A DNA stretch of 64,000 bases from Aselliscus stoliczkanus (GCA_033961575.1 CM066727.1:121756434-121820433), one strand, 5' to 3'; counted from the first letter of the stretch, positions 12,137 through 24,330 are shown. Notes: generated from the letters alone by a model not told the origin. Numbers and translations: made by a program.

Positions 12137-12582
12137 TGTTGTGGTTGGACTGTGTCCCCCAGAAAGATGTGTTGACATATTAAAACCCTAACTCCCAATA
12201 CATGTGAATGTGACCTAATTTGATAATAGGATCTTTGCAATAATCGAGTTAAGATGAGGTCATACTGGATTAGGATGGGCCTTAAATTCAGTGACTGGTG
12301 TACTAATAAGAAGGACATGTGAAGACACTGGGGGAATGCCATATGAAAAAGGAGGCAGAGATTTTAGTGAGAGAGTTGTAAGTGAAGGGACACCACAGAT
12401 AGACAGCAATCACCAGGAGAAGCTAGAAGTCATGGACTGTTCTCATTCTCAGAGCCTCCAGAAGGAATCTTGCCAAAATCTTGATTACATACATACCTCT
12501 AGCCTTCATAATTTGAGAGAACAAAGTTTTGCTGTTTTAAGCCGCCCAGTTTGTGGCATTCTTAGGAAACTAACACACACAA
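12137..12582 (+). repeat. MLT1-type (ERVL-MaLR) solo LTR
   Basis: Starts tgttgtggttggactgtgtc and runs through 'tgacatattaaaaccctaac', 'gacctaatttgataatagg', 'gttaagatgaggtcatac' and 'gtgggcattcttagg'-like words to a 'ggaaactaacacac' end, the order expected for an MLT1 LTR in sense orientation. The start is preceded by aaaag (12132-12136) and a matching aaaag-like pentamer follows the end, consistent with a retroviral 5-bp duplication but not decisive. No internal gag or pol sequence adjoins it. Confidence 0.8.
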
Positions 12583-13514
12583 AAAGGGAGATTTTCTTCA
12601 GGCTAAAATGAGGTTCCAATTGAAGCAGGAGAGAAAAGAGCAGAATCTCTGGATAGTTCTACCACTTATTTAATTACACAATAATGGACAGTTTACATAA
12701 TGTTTCTAAGATTCATCTTCCTTCTCTGTAGAAGAGAAAAGGTAATTTATTTCAGTTAGAACAGTGATGAATATGTGCCAGTTCTTATTCTTACAAACAA
12801 TGCCATTATCATCAATACAACTTCTTGAAGTCATGAGGAGGGGGAGCTGGCATCAGAAGCAGTGTCCTTGGTGACCAAGATGCTGACCAAACACTTTGTA
12901 CCTGAAATAGTGGGCACAGTTTTAACCCAGCAAAGCCATGGAGCCACCTTAAAAAAACACAGTGGTTCCCAGACCAGGTGAAGCATGTGTCCCTATTAGA
13001 GAAGAGAATATTCCTCAGGCAAGGTGGTTCTCTCTCACCCAACCTGGTTGAGGTAAAAGTTAAAGTGGCTTTGGGAGTGGAGACCGGAAAGATTTCTTAC
13101 AACATATTGTTCTCATGATTAGCTTCATTTAGACCTACCTAGAGAAGAAATGATTCACAAAGACAAGAATGAGAACTAAAGAAGATATGTCATATTTTCA
13201 GTTTTGTGCATTTTCCCCAGCACATTTGTTGTATCTTCAACAAACACAGTTGTCCTGTTGTGCACCCCTAAGGGATATCAATTGATTCGGGTAAGGTTTT
13301 TCATATTAATTCTCTCCATGGGTTCTTGACTTAACAGAGAAAAAGGAGGCCCACAGTTCATGACTGGGCCATACTACTCTCAAATCAGCCATCTCATAGA
13401 CATGAGCTACTGGGGGTGAGGAAGAGAGGAGGGGGTTCTAAGGCCATATCACCATCTTTGTAAAACTATCCCATAAATCAGTGTGGCTTTACTGCCTTTG
13501 TAACACACTCTGAT
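12583..13514. other. No gene seen
   Basis: No recognisable repeat or coding sequence. A 76-codon minus-strand frame at 12812-13042 has no identifiable family features. Confidence 0.4.
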
Positions 13515-13528
13515 TAGTGATCATCGCA

Positions 13529-13684
13529 GGGCCGGCTGAGTGGCTCAGTTGGTTAAAACTTCGCTCAAGAGTGTGAGCTGAGTTCTGAGCAACAGCAGTT
13601 CGATGCCCAGCCTGAGCTGAGCTGCCATTGAGCTGCCAACAGGTGGCAGGATGGCTCAGCTAAAAAAATAAAAAATAAAAAAAA
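13529..13684 (+). mobile_element. Medium-length tRNA-derived SINE (about 150 bp)
   Basis: Begins gggccggctgagtggctcag with a tRNA-like head and a B-box-like ggttcgatgcc analogue (cagttcgatgccc). The body ends 'ggcaggatggctcagct' and an A-rich tail, so it lacks the long C-rich 3' part of the 430-bp copies. It is flanked by a 14-bp duplication with one mismatch (tagtgatcatcgca at 13515-13528 and tagtgatcatcaca at 13685-13698). A close relative with the same structure lies at 46731-46887. Confidence 0.88.
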
Positions 13685-14170
13685 TAGTGATCATCACAAA
13701 CCATAATGGAAGGTAAAGAGTGAGTGGTTCCCCTACAGACAGTAATGGCTCCTTTCAAAAGCTTAATCAAGTCATGCATTTGTGTTATTGTGGTATCTCC
13801 AACCTCTTCCTGTGACATATGCTTTCTTTTCCTTATGATGACATATTGAAAGAATATAAGCCAGAGTAGAGGTTCTCAACTTTTCAAAAAACCTATCAAC
13901 CCTCATTTATCACAGATGGCCAAAGGAATTGAGTGTGTATGACAGGGGCAACCTAAATTATCTGCAATTTTTAAAAATTATTTTATTTTATTATTATTTT
14001 TTTTTTTTTGCACAGTTAACAAAAATCAGTTAAGACTATGTAGAAATGTTGAAAGTCTTTTAAATATCTTCTTGACATATTATGGTACATTCCAACATGA
14101 CTTTTACTATAGGAAAAAATGGCCCCAAAATATATTTTGTAATTGTACTTCTCAAAAGGTTAATCACTAC

Positions 14171-14220
14171 TCTTTTCTTTTCTTTTTTCTTGTCTTTTCT
14201 TTCTTTCTTTTCTTTTCTTT

Positions 14221-14275
<55 letters not shown>
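14171..14275. repeat. (TTTC)n microsatellite
   Basis: A pyrimidine tract of TTTC units, imperfect on the left and nearly perfect on the right. It creates false frames of Phe/Leu/Ser on the plus strand and Lys/Glu/Arg on the minus strand. Confidence 0.95.
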
Positions 14276-14289
14276 CAGCACATTTCACT

Positions 14290-17283
14290 TAAAGGGGTGG
14301 AGAGAATGTGGTTCTTGGGCCAAGAGATACAACCTTCCTAAGCATCATCTTGCAAGTTTTCCTTCTCTTAACCTATACCTCCACAATGACCTGTTGTTGG
14401 ATTTTTCTCAGATGATCAGAATTTCATTTCCTCAGATGAACTTGGTGGCCTAAGACCAAACTACAATCATTTTTATGGAGGAATGGTGGGAATCTAATAA
14501 GATTGGGAGAACTATGGCTGACCTAATCCCTGGCCGGTAAGACAAGCAGGAAGTGGCACAGGGAGGTCATTTGCCTGTAGTCGGGGTAAAGAGGACACAC
14601 GGGGTTCCAATGTTACTGCACAAATACCAGAATATTCCAGATATGTATCCTACAGCGGAGAGGAATCCTATAGAGGACATGTAGGTTGCGGGAGCTACAG
14701 CCATAATTAAATTCCTGTTTTCTCTCTCGTCTCATTTCTGCGTCTTGCCATTGTGCTTATTATATAAAGAAGCTATGATTTGGAGGGTAGCAACTCATTA
14801 AGAAGAACCTAGCTGGCTTATGAAATGTGATTTTGTAAGATATATCATTCAGTTACATAAAAGGGTTTTTCATTTTACCTAACATTACCTTCTTGAACCT
14901 GGCAAGTGCAAATGATATTACATTGTATATTGAGCACCCATTATTGACACAGGAGGCTTATTTTTAGCAAAGCAGCTCCCAGAAGACTTTACAGCACCTA
15001 CACACAGAAAGAAATCTACATCTTATAAAAAAAAAAAATGCACCGAGATTGTCAATTTGAACTTGCACTTTCATAATAAACTCTATTAAGAGCTTATTTC
15101 AGGAAGCAGGGTGATGCAGTAAGGATGTTACCTTGGTACTTTTATATTAGGGCATTTTAAGAAATTATTCTTCCCAAATATGTCTATATTAAAATCTAGA
15201 ACATGAAATATTTCTAAGCATTTACCTAATTTATTTGTCCAATGATTTATAGGAAATTAGATGTTTAGAGCCTTTTTTAAGGGAGGAAGAGACTGCAAGT
15301 GTTAGAAATATTTAGGATGTGATACTTTATACCCTGACCTCAAAAATGTGTAATATAATCAGGAAAAATGTAAACAAGTGGCAAATAACACCACAAAGGA
15401 AAATAAATGGAGTTTGTTTAAAGTCATATTAGTTTTTCATCTAAGATTTCTTAGATCTATTTGACCACTTTCAAATTGTGTATAGATGAATGGCAAAAAA
15501 GAGCCCAAGAAGTAATGACTTCATGTATTTGTTTGCATACTTTTCACGAATCCACACCCTACACCAACCTCATCTTCATAGGCAATGACACTTAGCAAAT
15601 ATTAGGTTTTTAGGACTGCACTTGTAGAGCTTATACAAAAATGCATTTCAAAAGTACACATGGAATTGTGCATCACTTACATTCACTTTTTATGATGAAA
15701 ATTCATTCACGCAGCTGCACAATTTCTTAGGAGGCTGTTAAATAGTCTTACAGAACAGCCGTGACCCCAAAGAAAGAGAGAAGAGATTATTAGGAAGCAA
15801 CTAAGAGTTTGCACACTCAGAAGCTATGAATCACGGTTCATTTTGTAACTTTCGTTTTTCACAAAAGCTGTCAATTGCAGAGGCCAGTTTTTAGTTTTTC
15901 TCATTGAGGGAGAGAGCTAGACAGCAGCTCCATCACATCCTGGCTGAATATGAAAGAAACCACAGCTCACAAGAAAGTAAAATCGTAAATCTTGATACTG
16001 TTTTTATTGCTTCCCCATTCTGCATATCCTAAATGAAACAGAAATATTTCTAGCAGGAGACAATGTATCAAGTTCTATAAAATTATTTGGCTAGAGAAAG
16101 TGACAGAAATTTATTGCTCAAAGGCCATGTATTTGTCCTGAAGAGCTCAGTGGGCTTGTTGCTCTCCTAACCTGCTGAACGCTGTGAGTTCTAGCCCGAT
16201 ACAAACGAAGGGTTTATTGCCTATCTGAAGAGCCTACAAATACATTAGACAGAAGTGGAAAACTTCAGACACATAAAACTTTTGAATATGTGATACAAAC
16301 TGTTGCACTAAACTTAAAAGGAGGTAAGCTTTTTGCATATTTTACAGGATTATGAGATGTTGTCCTGGAGAGAAGTGAGAAAGTAATTTGGGAAGATGGC
16401 TAAATATTCTTGGAGGGGAGAATGAATATCAGAGTGAATTCAGTCCTGTTTGCCTTGGCTAGTTCTACCAAGAATGGTACAAAACTTGATGGAAATATTC
16501 TCAGGCCATCTAGCTAGGGCGTCTTCCTTACTCAACCCTCAAGTTTTAATTCCTAACACTATCCATTATCTCCTACTTGCCCCCTGTCAGGTGTGGCTCT
16601 GACCTTATGTGTCGCCAATATTTCCAGGCACAGCTGTAGTGAGCATGTGAAATCTAGCAGTTGCACAGATTGCATAGATTCCATGAGGACTATCCTTAAG
16701 TGGAACTTCTGAATCCACCATTTCAAGTTTGAAAATCTGTGCCTTGGTGATGCTCTCCAGTATTTATTATCTGCCCCTGGCCCTTCTTCTTGGTTTGCCT
16801 GTTTTAGACTTTTATCTCTAACATGCTTTTGAGTATCTTCACAAGGCCGGGGCCTGAAGATGTCTCATTGGCCACACTACTCCCCATCTAACCATCTTCT
16901 GTCTTTCCCTTCAGTAAGATTGGAACATGGCCTTGTAGGTTCTGCAGTGGCAGAATTGGGGGGAGAGGGTAAGGATGTATAGGTTTCGGAGGGATCTGAA
17001 GACCTTTTTGCAACTAACATTCAGTGAACAGTTAGCATGCACTTTCTGTGAGCACAGCACACTGTCAGGCGACATGAAGCAGTGTCACTCTTAAATGCGA
17101 AGGAGCACCTTACTGGGGAGAGGAGAGCCTGTGCAGAACACCTCCAAAGCAAAGTCAGCGTTTGCCTGCTATTCACAAAGGCAATGGGAATAAATTCTCT
17201 AGCTTAGAACAACAACATCTTCCCACATGGTGAAGAACTAAGTCAGAAATGTATTTTGGGACCTGGATGATTCATATAATGGT
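14290..17283. other. About 3 kb without recognised repeats or genes
   Basis: Apart from a poly(A) stretch near 15028, I find no SINE, L1, LTR or DNA transposon here, which is unusual for this window. There is no frame above about 60 codons with a recognisable motif. The right edge (17284-17295) is the left target duplication of the next SINE. It may hold conserved non-coding sequence, but nothing in the sequence alone proves that. Confidence 0.45.
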
Positions 17284-17295
17284 CTGTATGTCTTA

Positions 17296-17730
17296 CTTTA
17301 TTTTTAAAAGATTTTATTGGGGAATTGGGGGAAGGGAACAACATTGGGAAATCAGGGAAGGGGAACAGACAAGTTGCTGTCCTTTTGTTCTTCAGTCTAG
17401 TTGTGGAGGACGTTACTTCACTGGCCACTGTTGGTATTATCATTGCACCCTTCCCAGGTGAGGCAGTCGCTCACCGGCCATTGGACGGCTGCTCACAGGC
17501 AACTCACGGCAGCTCATGAAAGCGCACTCCAGCTGCCGGCCAGCCCCACTGCAGACTACGCCATCACCGGCGACTCACAGCAGCCCAGGTCCAGGTCGAA
17601 CTGTTGTTCATCATCTTAGCTGTAGAGGGCACAGCATCACTGGCCCTCATGTGGGATCCAAACTGGGGCCCCACTGCTCAGAGCTGGCATCCCAAGCCAA
17701 CACCTAACCAGTGCGCCACTCGACCAGCCC
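17296..17730 (-). mobile_element. Long tRNA-derived SINE, antisense
   Basis: Read on the minus strand it starts ggggctggtcgagtggcgca, has the tRNA-like head, the internal body and the C-rich end, and finishes in an A tail (poly(T) side near 17300). A perfect 12-bp duplication ctgtatgtctta flanks it (17284-17295 and 17731-17742). The overlapping plus-strand frames in this stretch are antisense translations of the SINE and recur in other copies. Confidence 0.92.
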
Positions 17731-18007
17731 CTGTATGTCTTATTTTTGATGCATGAATATATGCAGTTTTGTGATAGAATTACATGTTCTAGGAGATGCT
17801 GTTTTCCATGCTCATTCTGTTATCTTAAGACAGATTATTATTTGCCTTACCTCTTTGTTGGCACTATAAGCAAATATAATGTGAAATGAAATGCTAAAGG
17901 CACATCGTAGTTCACTGAAGATACTGAGTTCTGTTTAGTCTTTCACTAACTTGTAAAGTAATGAGGGCAACATATTGAGGCATGTGCCTGATTTCCATGA
18001 AGATCTG

Positions 18008-19570
18008 GTTTTTTTTTTCAGTTTAATTTAATTTTGTTATTAGTTTCAGGTGTACAAAAGAACATAATGATTAGACATTTGCACCCCTCACAAAGTGATA
18101 ACCCCCCAAGCTACTACCCCTCTGACATCATACATAGCTGTTACTATACCATTGCCTGTTTTCCATATGCTGTACTTTATATCCCATGACTATTTATTTA
18201 TTTATAGTTGACATTCAATATTATGCTACTTCAGCTTCAGGCATATAGTGCAGTGGTCAGGCATCCACAGTCTATGAAGTGGATCCCTCAGATATGATAC
18301 CTATTCAGTAGGCTATCTTTTTGTTTTGTTGATGGTGTTTCCTTTGCTGTGCAAAAACTTTTTAGTTTGATGTAGTACCATTTGACACCTACATAGTCTT
18401 TACAACATTATTATGTCCCCTATACTGTATTTCACATCCCTGTGACTATTTTGTGACTACCAATTTGTACTTTCTAATCCCTTCTCCTCCTCACCCACCC
18501 TCAAGCCCCCTCCCATCTAATAGCCATCGGTCTTTTCTCTGTATCTATGAGTCTATTTCTGTTTTGTTTCCTCATTTATTCTGTTCTTAAGATCCCACAC
18601 ATAAGTGAGATCGTATGGTACTTGTTTTCCTCTGACTTATTTCACTTAACATAATATCCTCTAAGTTTATCCATGTTGTTGCAAATGGTAAGGTTTCATT
18701 CTTCTTTGTGGCAGAGTAATATTCCATTGTATAAATGTACCACAATATTTTTATCAAATCGTCTGTTGATGGGCATTTCATTTGTTCCCATATCTTGGCT
18801 ATTGTATATAACACTGCAGTAAAAATAGGGGTGCATATAATTTTTCAAATTAGTGTTTCAGATTTCTTTGAATAAATACCCAGGAGTGGAATTGCTGGGT
18901 CATAAGGCAGTTGTATTTTTTATTTTTTGAGGAACCTCAATACTGTTTTCCATAGTGGCTGCACCAATCTGCAATCATGCCAACAGTGTATGAGGGTCCC
19001 CTTTTCTCCACATCTTCGCCAGTAATTGTTGATTAATTGATGATAGCCATTCTGACAGGAGTGAAGTGCTATCTAATTATGGATTTTATTTGCATTTTTC
19101 TTATGATTAGTGACATTGAGCATCTTTTCATATGTCTATTGGCCATCTGTATGTCCACTTTGGAGAAATGTCTATTCAGGTTCTCTGCCCGTTTTTTTTA
19201 TTAGATTGTTTGTTTTTTTTGGTGTTGAGTTGTATGAGTTTTTTAAAATAAATTTTGCATATTAATCTTTATCAGATGTATCATTGGCAAGTATCTTCTC
19301 CCATTCAGTAGGATATCTTTTTGTTTGGTTGATGGTTTCCTTTGCTGTGAAAAAAGTTTTTAGTTTGATGTAGTACCATTTGTTTATTTTTTCTTTTGTT
19401 TCCCTTCCCCAAGGAGATATATCAGTAAAAATATTACTAAGGGTAATGTCTGAGAGTTTACTTCCTATATTTTTCCTGGAAGTTTTGTGGTTTCAGGTCT
19501 TACATTTAAGTCTTTAATTCATTTTGCATTTATTCTTGTATACGAATATGGTGTAAGGAGGTGGTCCAGT
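18008..19570 (-). mobile_element. 5'-truncated L1, antisense, with target-site duplication
   Basis: The low-coordinate end is the L1 3' tip (poly(T) at 18009-18018, then 'tttcaggtgtacaaaa' reversed 3'UTR). The rest is 3'UTR and ORF2 C-terminus on the minus strand; the frame at 18587-18814 includes [16 protein letters not shown], the conserved L1 ORF2 block ([14 protein letters not shown]). The insertion is bounded by tgaagatctg at 17998-18007 and 19571-19580. An 80-bp piece of ORF2 sequence (19303-19382) reappears inside the 3'UTR at 18303-18384 in the same orientation. Confidence 0.88.
18587..18814 (-). pseudogene. L1 ORF2 C-terminal fragment
   Basis: A 75-codon frame carrying [23 protein letters not shown] and [18 protein letters not shown] in succession, which corresponds to the C-terminal region of L1 ORF2p shortly before the cysteine-poor tail. 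It lacks the endonuclease and reverse-transcriptase domains and is a fragment of a dead element. Confidence 0.8.
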
Positions 19571-19822
19571 TGAAGATCTGACTTTAGATGTAATCACGGA
19601 AATAACTATTATTAAATACAACAGGTATTATGTGTTTCCCTGGTCAGTCACTTTATATATGGTCAGAAAAACAAAGAACACAACATCGGGTGGGGAGTAA
19701 ATATTTTCACCTAAAACACTGGACTAATCTTCACATCGGAGAAAGACTTGTGTTTGATTCTTGTTTGTACCCCAGAATACAGACAGCATAGTACCTGATA
19801 TCTCATCAGTGCTCAAAAAGTG

Positions 19823-19869
<47 letters not shown>

Positions 19870-19873
19870 TTTT
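19823..19873. repeat. (TTTA)n microsatellite
   Basis: About twelve tandem tetranucleotide units without interruption. Confidence 0.95.
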
Positions 19874-19964
19874 AAAGCTGAACTGCGCTCACAGTACTTG
19901 TGCTATATAGAAAAATGTCCATCCACCCACCCAAGATATATATGTCCTATTTGGGAGAATCTTT

Positions 19965-20382
19965 GAATATGTTAGATTACACGGTAAACGGTGACCCCCC
20001 AAATAAAGAGATTGTCATGGATTATCTGGGTGGGCCCAATGTAATTGCAGAGGTCCTTAAATAGAGATGAGAGAGACAGAAGAGTCAGAATCAGAGAGAT
20101 AGCATCCTGAGAAAGATAATGCCACTGCTTGCTGTGAAATAGGAAGAGGACCATGACACAAGGACTGTGGGCAGTCTCTAGAAAGTACAAGAGATGAGAG
20201 AACAAATTCCCCCCTAGGTACTCCAGAAAGAAACACATTCATGCCAATACCTTCATTTTAGTCAGGTGAGACCCATAGTGGACTTCTGATCGCCAAACTA
20301 CAAGATAATAAATTTGTGTTTTTTTAAGCTATGAAGTTTATGGTAAGATGTTATAGCAGCAATATGAAACTAATACACAGTA
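19965..20382 (+). repeat. MLT1-type (ERVL-MaLR) LTR
   Basis: In order it contains 'ggattatctgggtgggccc', 'aatgtaattgcagaggtcc', 'tggacttctgatcgccaaac', 'acaagataataaatttgtg' and 'gcagcaatatgaaactaata', which is the sense 3' half of an MLT1 LTR. The aataaa at about 20307-20312 is the family polyadenylation signal position. The 5' half is poorly preserved. The 88-codon minus-strand frame is incidental. Confidence 0.8.
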
Positions 20383-20420
20383 GAGTGTTATGGGAATATC
20401 TCTTGAATTTAAATTCCTGA

Positions 20421-20856
20421 TTATTTATTTTTATTTTTAAAGATTTTATTGGGGAATTGGGGGAAAGGAACAGACAAGTTGCTGTCCTTTTGTTCTTCAG
20501 TCTAGTTGTGGAGGACGTTACTTCACTGGCCCATGTTGGTATCATCATTGTGCTCTTCCCGGGTGAGGCAGATGGGTCGCCAGCCTCTGGATGGCCGCTC
20601 ATGGCAGCTCTTGACAGCTCACACAGGCTACCAGTCACTCACACTGGCTGCCGGTCACTCACTGTAGCCTATGGCAGCCCACTGCAGCAGGGGCTGCAGC
20701 TGTGTGGTCCCGGACTCACAGCAGCCCAGCTCCAGGTGGAGCTATTGTTCACCATCTTAGCTGTAGAGGACAGTGTTACTGCCCTCATGTGGGATCCAAA
20801 CCAGGGCCGTTGGCGTCCCAGGCCACCTCTTAACCAACATACCACTCAGCCAGCCC
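20421..20856 (-). mobile_element. Long tRNA-derived SINE, antisense
   Basis: Same architecture as the copy at 17296-17730. The 11-bp duplication taaattcctga flanks it (20410-20420 and 20857-20867). The 136-codon plus-strand frame over it is the antisense of the SINE body and is not a gene, because equivalent frames occur over other copies with unrelated stop positions. Confidence 0.92.
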
Positions 20857-20869
20857 TAAATTCCTGAGA

Positions 20870-21060
20870 ATTGAGTCCACCATTGTCTAGCTGTGTGACT
20901 TGGGAGTTATTCAACTTTTCATGTTTCAGATTTCTCATGTATAAAAGAGGATAATAGTCCTATACTAAGAGGACTTTTATAAGAATTAAATAAAGCACTT
21001 AAAAGAGTGCTGGCACAGCCTATTTTTTAAATGTTTGCTATTTTTATTATTGTTTTGTCA
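20870..21060 (+). repeat. MIR SINE
   Basis: 'tctagctgtgtgacttggg', 'tttctcatgtataaaagagg', 'ttataagaattaaataaagc' and 'agtgctggcacag' follow the order of the MIR consensus in sense orientation. Confidence 0.75.
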
Positions 21061-22250
21061 TTATTATAGGGTCATATAATAAGGCCAGCTATTTTACTCT
21101 CTCCTACCTCCTATCAAGCTTCATTCCACAAAGAGCTTGAGAAGACTTTCAGAAAATATTAATACATATGAAGGATTAGTCAAAAAAATAAATAGTAAGA
21201 CCTAGTAAAATATAAATTAGAATACAAGCATCAGGAGCAAAGAACAAAACTCTTGCACTGAAGGTTCCCACCCAGTTGTTGTGGTGGGTTTTACTCTCAC
21301 CAGAGATGTGGACCTTCACCAGAATGCACAAAAAAGTAACATTTGTCATTTAGCTCATGGGAAAGTTTTGGGGAAGTATAGGTAGTTATTAAAATGGGCT
21401 TTAGACATTATCAAGATTTCAATAAGTGGAGAATGGAAAAGAAGGATATTTATGACAACAATTAAAAAAGACATAAAAAATAGGTCCTTAATATAGAATC
21501 TGTCAACTAAGTAACTCCTTGACATAGAACTCAACAACCTTACCTCTTTCTAAACAAAACTACCAATATCACACGCCAGCCATCCCAATTCTCAAATATC
21601 TTCCCAAATGTATGCTTAGTCATTCAGGCTGACTCTCATCTAAATTCCCTTTTCCCCTCCCTAGCAGTATGTATAAATATTGTCTCAGCTACAAGGCTTC
21701 CTCTTGAGTCTGCGCTTCCTCAGACAAGCTTGCTTTGAAAGACTGAATCCTAGCCCACGTAGAGAAATCAATCAACCATGTTATACCCCTCAGCTCAGAA
21801 AAGTGACTACCTCAAACCTTGTAATAAGTCCCTTCAATCATAATTCTTGAATCCTTCAAGCTTAATTTGTATAAAGAAAGTAGCAACATCTTCCCAGACT
21901 TAGCAGTTGTGATCAAATATCCCCTCTCCAAATTACTAAGGAACTCCCCTTAGATACCTAAGAATGGGCTTCTGAATGCAAAAATCTCGATCCTGTAAAA
22001 AATTATTAAATTAACTTAAAGTTTGACTGGAAAATATCTGGATTGTGAAATATGAATTATCTACCTTCCAAAGTATTAGGCCTTCTTCTTGGTATTTGAG
22101 TTAAGTGTAGCCAAGTTTTCAGATAATTTCAAAGTGAACATTCTGAGTCCTGTAACACATATAAGAACATGTAAAACATTTATACTTAGCCCCCAAATGG
22201 GTTGAGAATGGTAGGTCTTCATGTTTATTTTACTCTTTTGAAGGAGGAAG
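21061..22250. other. No gene seen
   Basis: No recognised repeat or coding region. Short frames (60-77 codons) lack motifs. Confidence 0.4.
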
Positions 22251-22253
22251 GAA

Positions 22254-22254
<1 letters not shown>

Positions 22255-22314
<60 letters not shown>
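22255..22314. repeat. (CA)n microsatellite
   Basis: About 29 CA units with a single aa interruption near 22302. The minus-strand frame reading MCVCVCV through it is an artefact of the dinucleotide repeat. Confidence 0.97.
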
Positions 22315-22620
22315 GATAATTTCAGGTGGCCCTGCCTAAGGTTTCACAGTCCATTTACTCATTCAGCAAATAGTATTTCTTGAGCACTTACTTCAGTAAA
22401 ATTGGAATTGGAAAAATTAGAAAAATGGAAAATTATTCATTCTACGTATGTATCATGAGCTCTCAATCTAGGAGATACAACTCCCAACAATTGCAGCAGA
22501 CAGGTACAGGATCAGAGCTAGGAGCAAACTGCCAAATGGGACAAGTATGAACATTGGAGTAGGTACCTTTGAGGTGCTAGGGAACCAAAAAATATTTTTA
22601 AGAAGAGGTCATAATGAACT

Positions 22621-22733
22621 TTTCTTTTTTTTTTTTTTTAGAGGGCAGTGTCACTGGCCCTCATATGTGGGATCTGAACCGGGGCCCCTGGCTTCCCAAG
22701 CCAGCTCTTAACCACCACGCCACTCGACCAGCC
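22621..22733 (-). mobile_element. Short SINE, tRNA-like head only
   Basis: On the minus strand it begins gggctggtcgagtggcgtgg, covers the tRNA-like head up to 'agtgacactgccctct' and goes directly to poly(A) (poly(T) at 22626-22640). The long body is absent although both ends are intact, and the flanks are an 11-bp duplication with one mismatch (cataatgaact at 22610-22620, cataatgagct at 22734-22744). It is therefore a short retrotransposed unit, not a truncated long copy. Confidence 0.9.
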
Positions 22734-22744
22734 CATAATGAGCT

Positions 22745-23690
22745 ATTTTTATAGGAGGGAGATTGTTGGCCCTTCATATTTTCCTTCTGCCCATAGGCAG
22801 GAGAGAAATTTATGCCTAAGCTTTTGTCTTTCTTTAGTCAGTGGCAACTTTTTAAGGAAGGAGCTGTCAGAATATTCACTAGAACTTGATTTCTAGTGAG
22901 GTAGTTACTGAGTTGTAAAAGGCATAAGGGCATGTCCATAGCTTACTCTTCCATTTCCTTCCTTTCACTTCCTGCTCCTATGAGGTAAGCATGGGAAGAA
23001 AGCCATTTTCATCCAAACAATCACTATATTTCAGATATTCTAGATTCCAGAAATGGAGTAGGAAGCCCCTTTTATTCTAGACTTAAACCATATACTATAG
23101 GACAGCTCACCAGAAATGATAGACAGTGGAACAATAGAGAATACTTCCACAGCAATCAAAATCATTGTATTTCCCAATTTAGCTCTAATTCCTTGTTGCC
23201 TCACTTTCTAATAGGGCCTTTAAGGAGGAGGACAAGTGGGTGTTTGGATTCAGGGACCAAAACCACTTAAAAGTCTATTGTCAAAAACAGCTTGATCTGA
23301 GTCTTAAATGATAAGTAAGATTTTCTAAGCAAGGGGTAGGAGGTGGGGGTGGGAGGTAGCTGGAACAGGCAGCATACGGAGCACATTTGAGAGCAGAGCA
23401 AACAGCATCGGTAAAACTGTGCTACAATTAGATAGAGTGCAGAGAGAAGAACAAAGGACGGGAAGGCAGATAGGCCTGGTTTAGGTCAGCAAAGCCTGGT
23501 TGCTATACTAATATGTTTGGATTTTATTCTGCAGTCTGTAGGAAGCAATTGAAGTAATTTAAGTGAAAGAATAACCATAAGCTAGCCCCTTGGAAAGGTA
23601 TCGTTGATAGCGGTATGGACAGTCAGTAGGGGCAAAATGACAGCAGCTAGGAGGTAGTTATGATAATCCAGTCAGAGAAAATGGTGGCAC
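22745..23690. other. No gene seen
   Basis: No recognised repeat or coding frame. A G-rich patch (about 23326-23352) has no obvious meaning. Confidence 0.4.
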
Positions 23691-23694
23691 TATG

Positions 23695-23836
23695 GACTGT
23701 GTCCTCCCAAAATCCATATGTCAGAGACCTAATAGCCCTTCTGATGACACATGGAGGCGGGACTTTTGGGAGATGGTAAGTCATGAGGAGAAAACCTTTA
23801 ATGGATTAGTGTCCTTATAAGAAGAGATACGAGAGA

Positions 23837-23905
<69 letters not shown>

Positions 23906-24105
23906 TCTCTCTTTCTGCCATGTGAGGATATAGCAAGAAAGTAATTGCCTGCAAGCCATGGAGAGAGTTCTCACCAGGAACCAAATTAGCCAGCACCTTG
24001 ATCTTGGACTTTACAGCTTCCAGAGCTATGAGACACAAAATTCTGTATAGGATAGGTATAAGGCACCCAGCTTATGATATTTTTTTATAGCAGCCAGAGC
24101 AAACA
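23695..24105 (+). repeat. MaLR-type LTR with expanded (TC)n
   Basis: 'actatggactgtgtcctccc', 'aaatccatatgtcagagacc', 'ttttgggagatggtaagtca', 'gaggatatagcaagaaag' and 'accttgatcttggactttac' follow the order of a sense MaLR/MLT1-class LTR. The original short ctct segment has expanded into the (TC)n at 23842-23916. No viral internal sequence adjoins it. Confidence 0.7.
23842..23916. repeat. (TC)n microsatellite inside an LTR
   Basis: About 30 TC units followed by a degenerate tttctc tail. The Glu/Arg-rich minus-strand frame across it is an artefact. Confidence 0.95.
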
Positions 24106-24139
24106 AAGACAGATGGCAAGGAAGGGGAAAATAAAACTA

Positions 24140-24330
24140 TTTGAGTATCTAGTGTGTAATAAATACCATTGATCTAGGGACTTCATACCCATTCACTTTT
24201 TAGTCCTCAAAATAACCCTGTGAGACTAGTATTGCTATCTTTTTGCCATAAAATAAGAGAGCCACGATGAGAATCCATGTCCACCGCACTTCAATTCTCA
24301 TTCTCTTATCACACTGAACTAGATTTGTGT
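24140..24330 (-). repeat. MIR SINE, antisense, diverged
   Basis: 'tagtcctcaaaataaccctg' and 'tgagactagtattgctatc' match the reverse complement of MIR. Right part uncertain. Confidence 0.5.

Noticed and set aside
13867..14030. Possible hAT (Charlie/SPIN-like) fragment starting 'gaggttctcaacttttc'
   Set aside because: Only the first dozen bases resemble a known hAT end; no partner end or 8-bp duplication was found.
14060..14453. Lys- or Phe-rich frames on both strands
   Set aside because: Artefacts of the (TTTC)n microsatellite. The same applies to the CVCV frame at 22076-22309, the Glu/Arg frame at 23781-24038 and the His/Thr frame at 30425-30694.
14600..14780. Possible LTR or processed pseudogene ending in 'attcctgttttctctctcgt'
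   Set aside because: Resembles the end of some LTRs, but I could not match its other parts or find flanking duplications.
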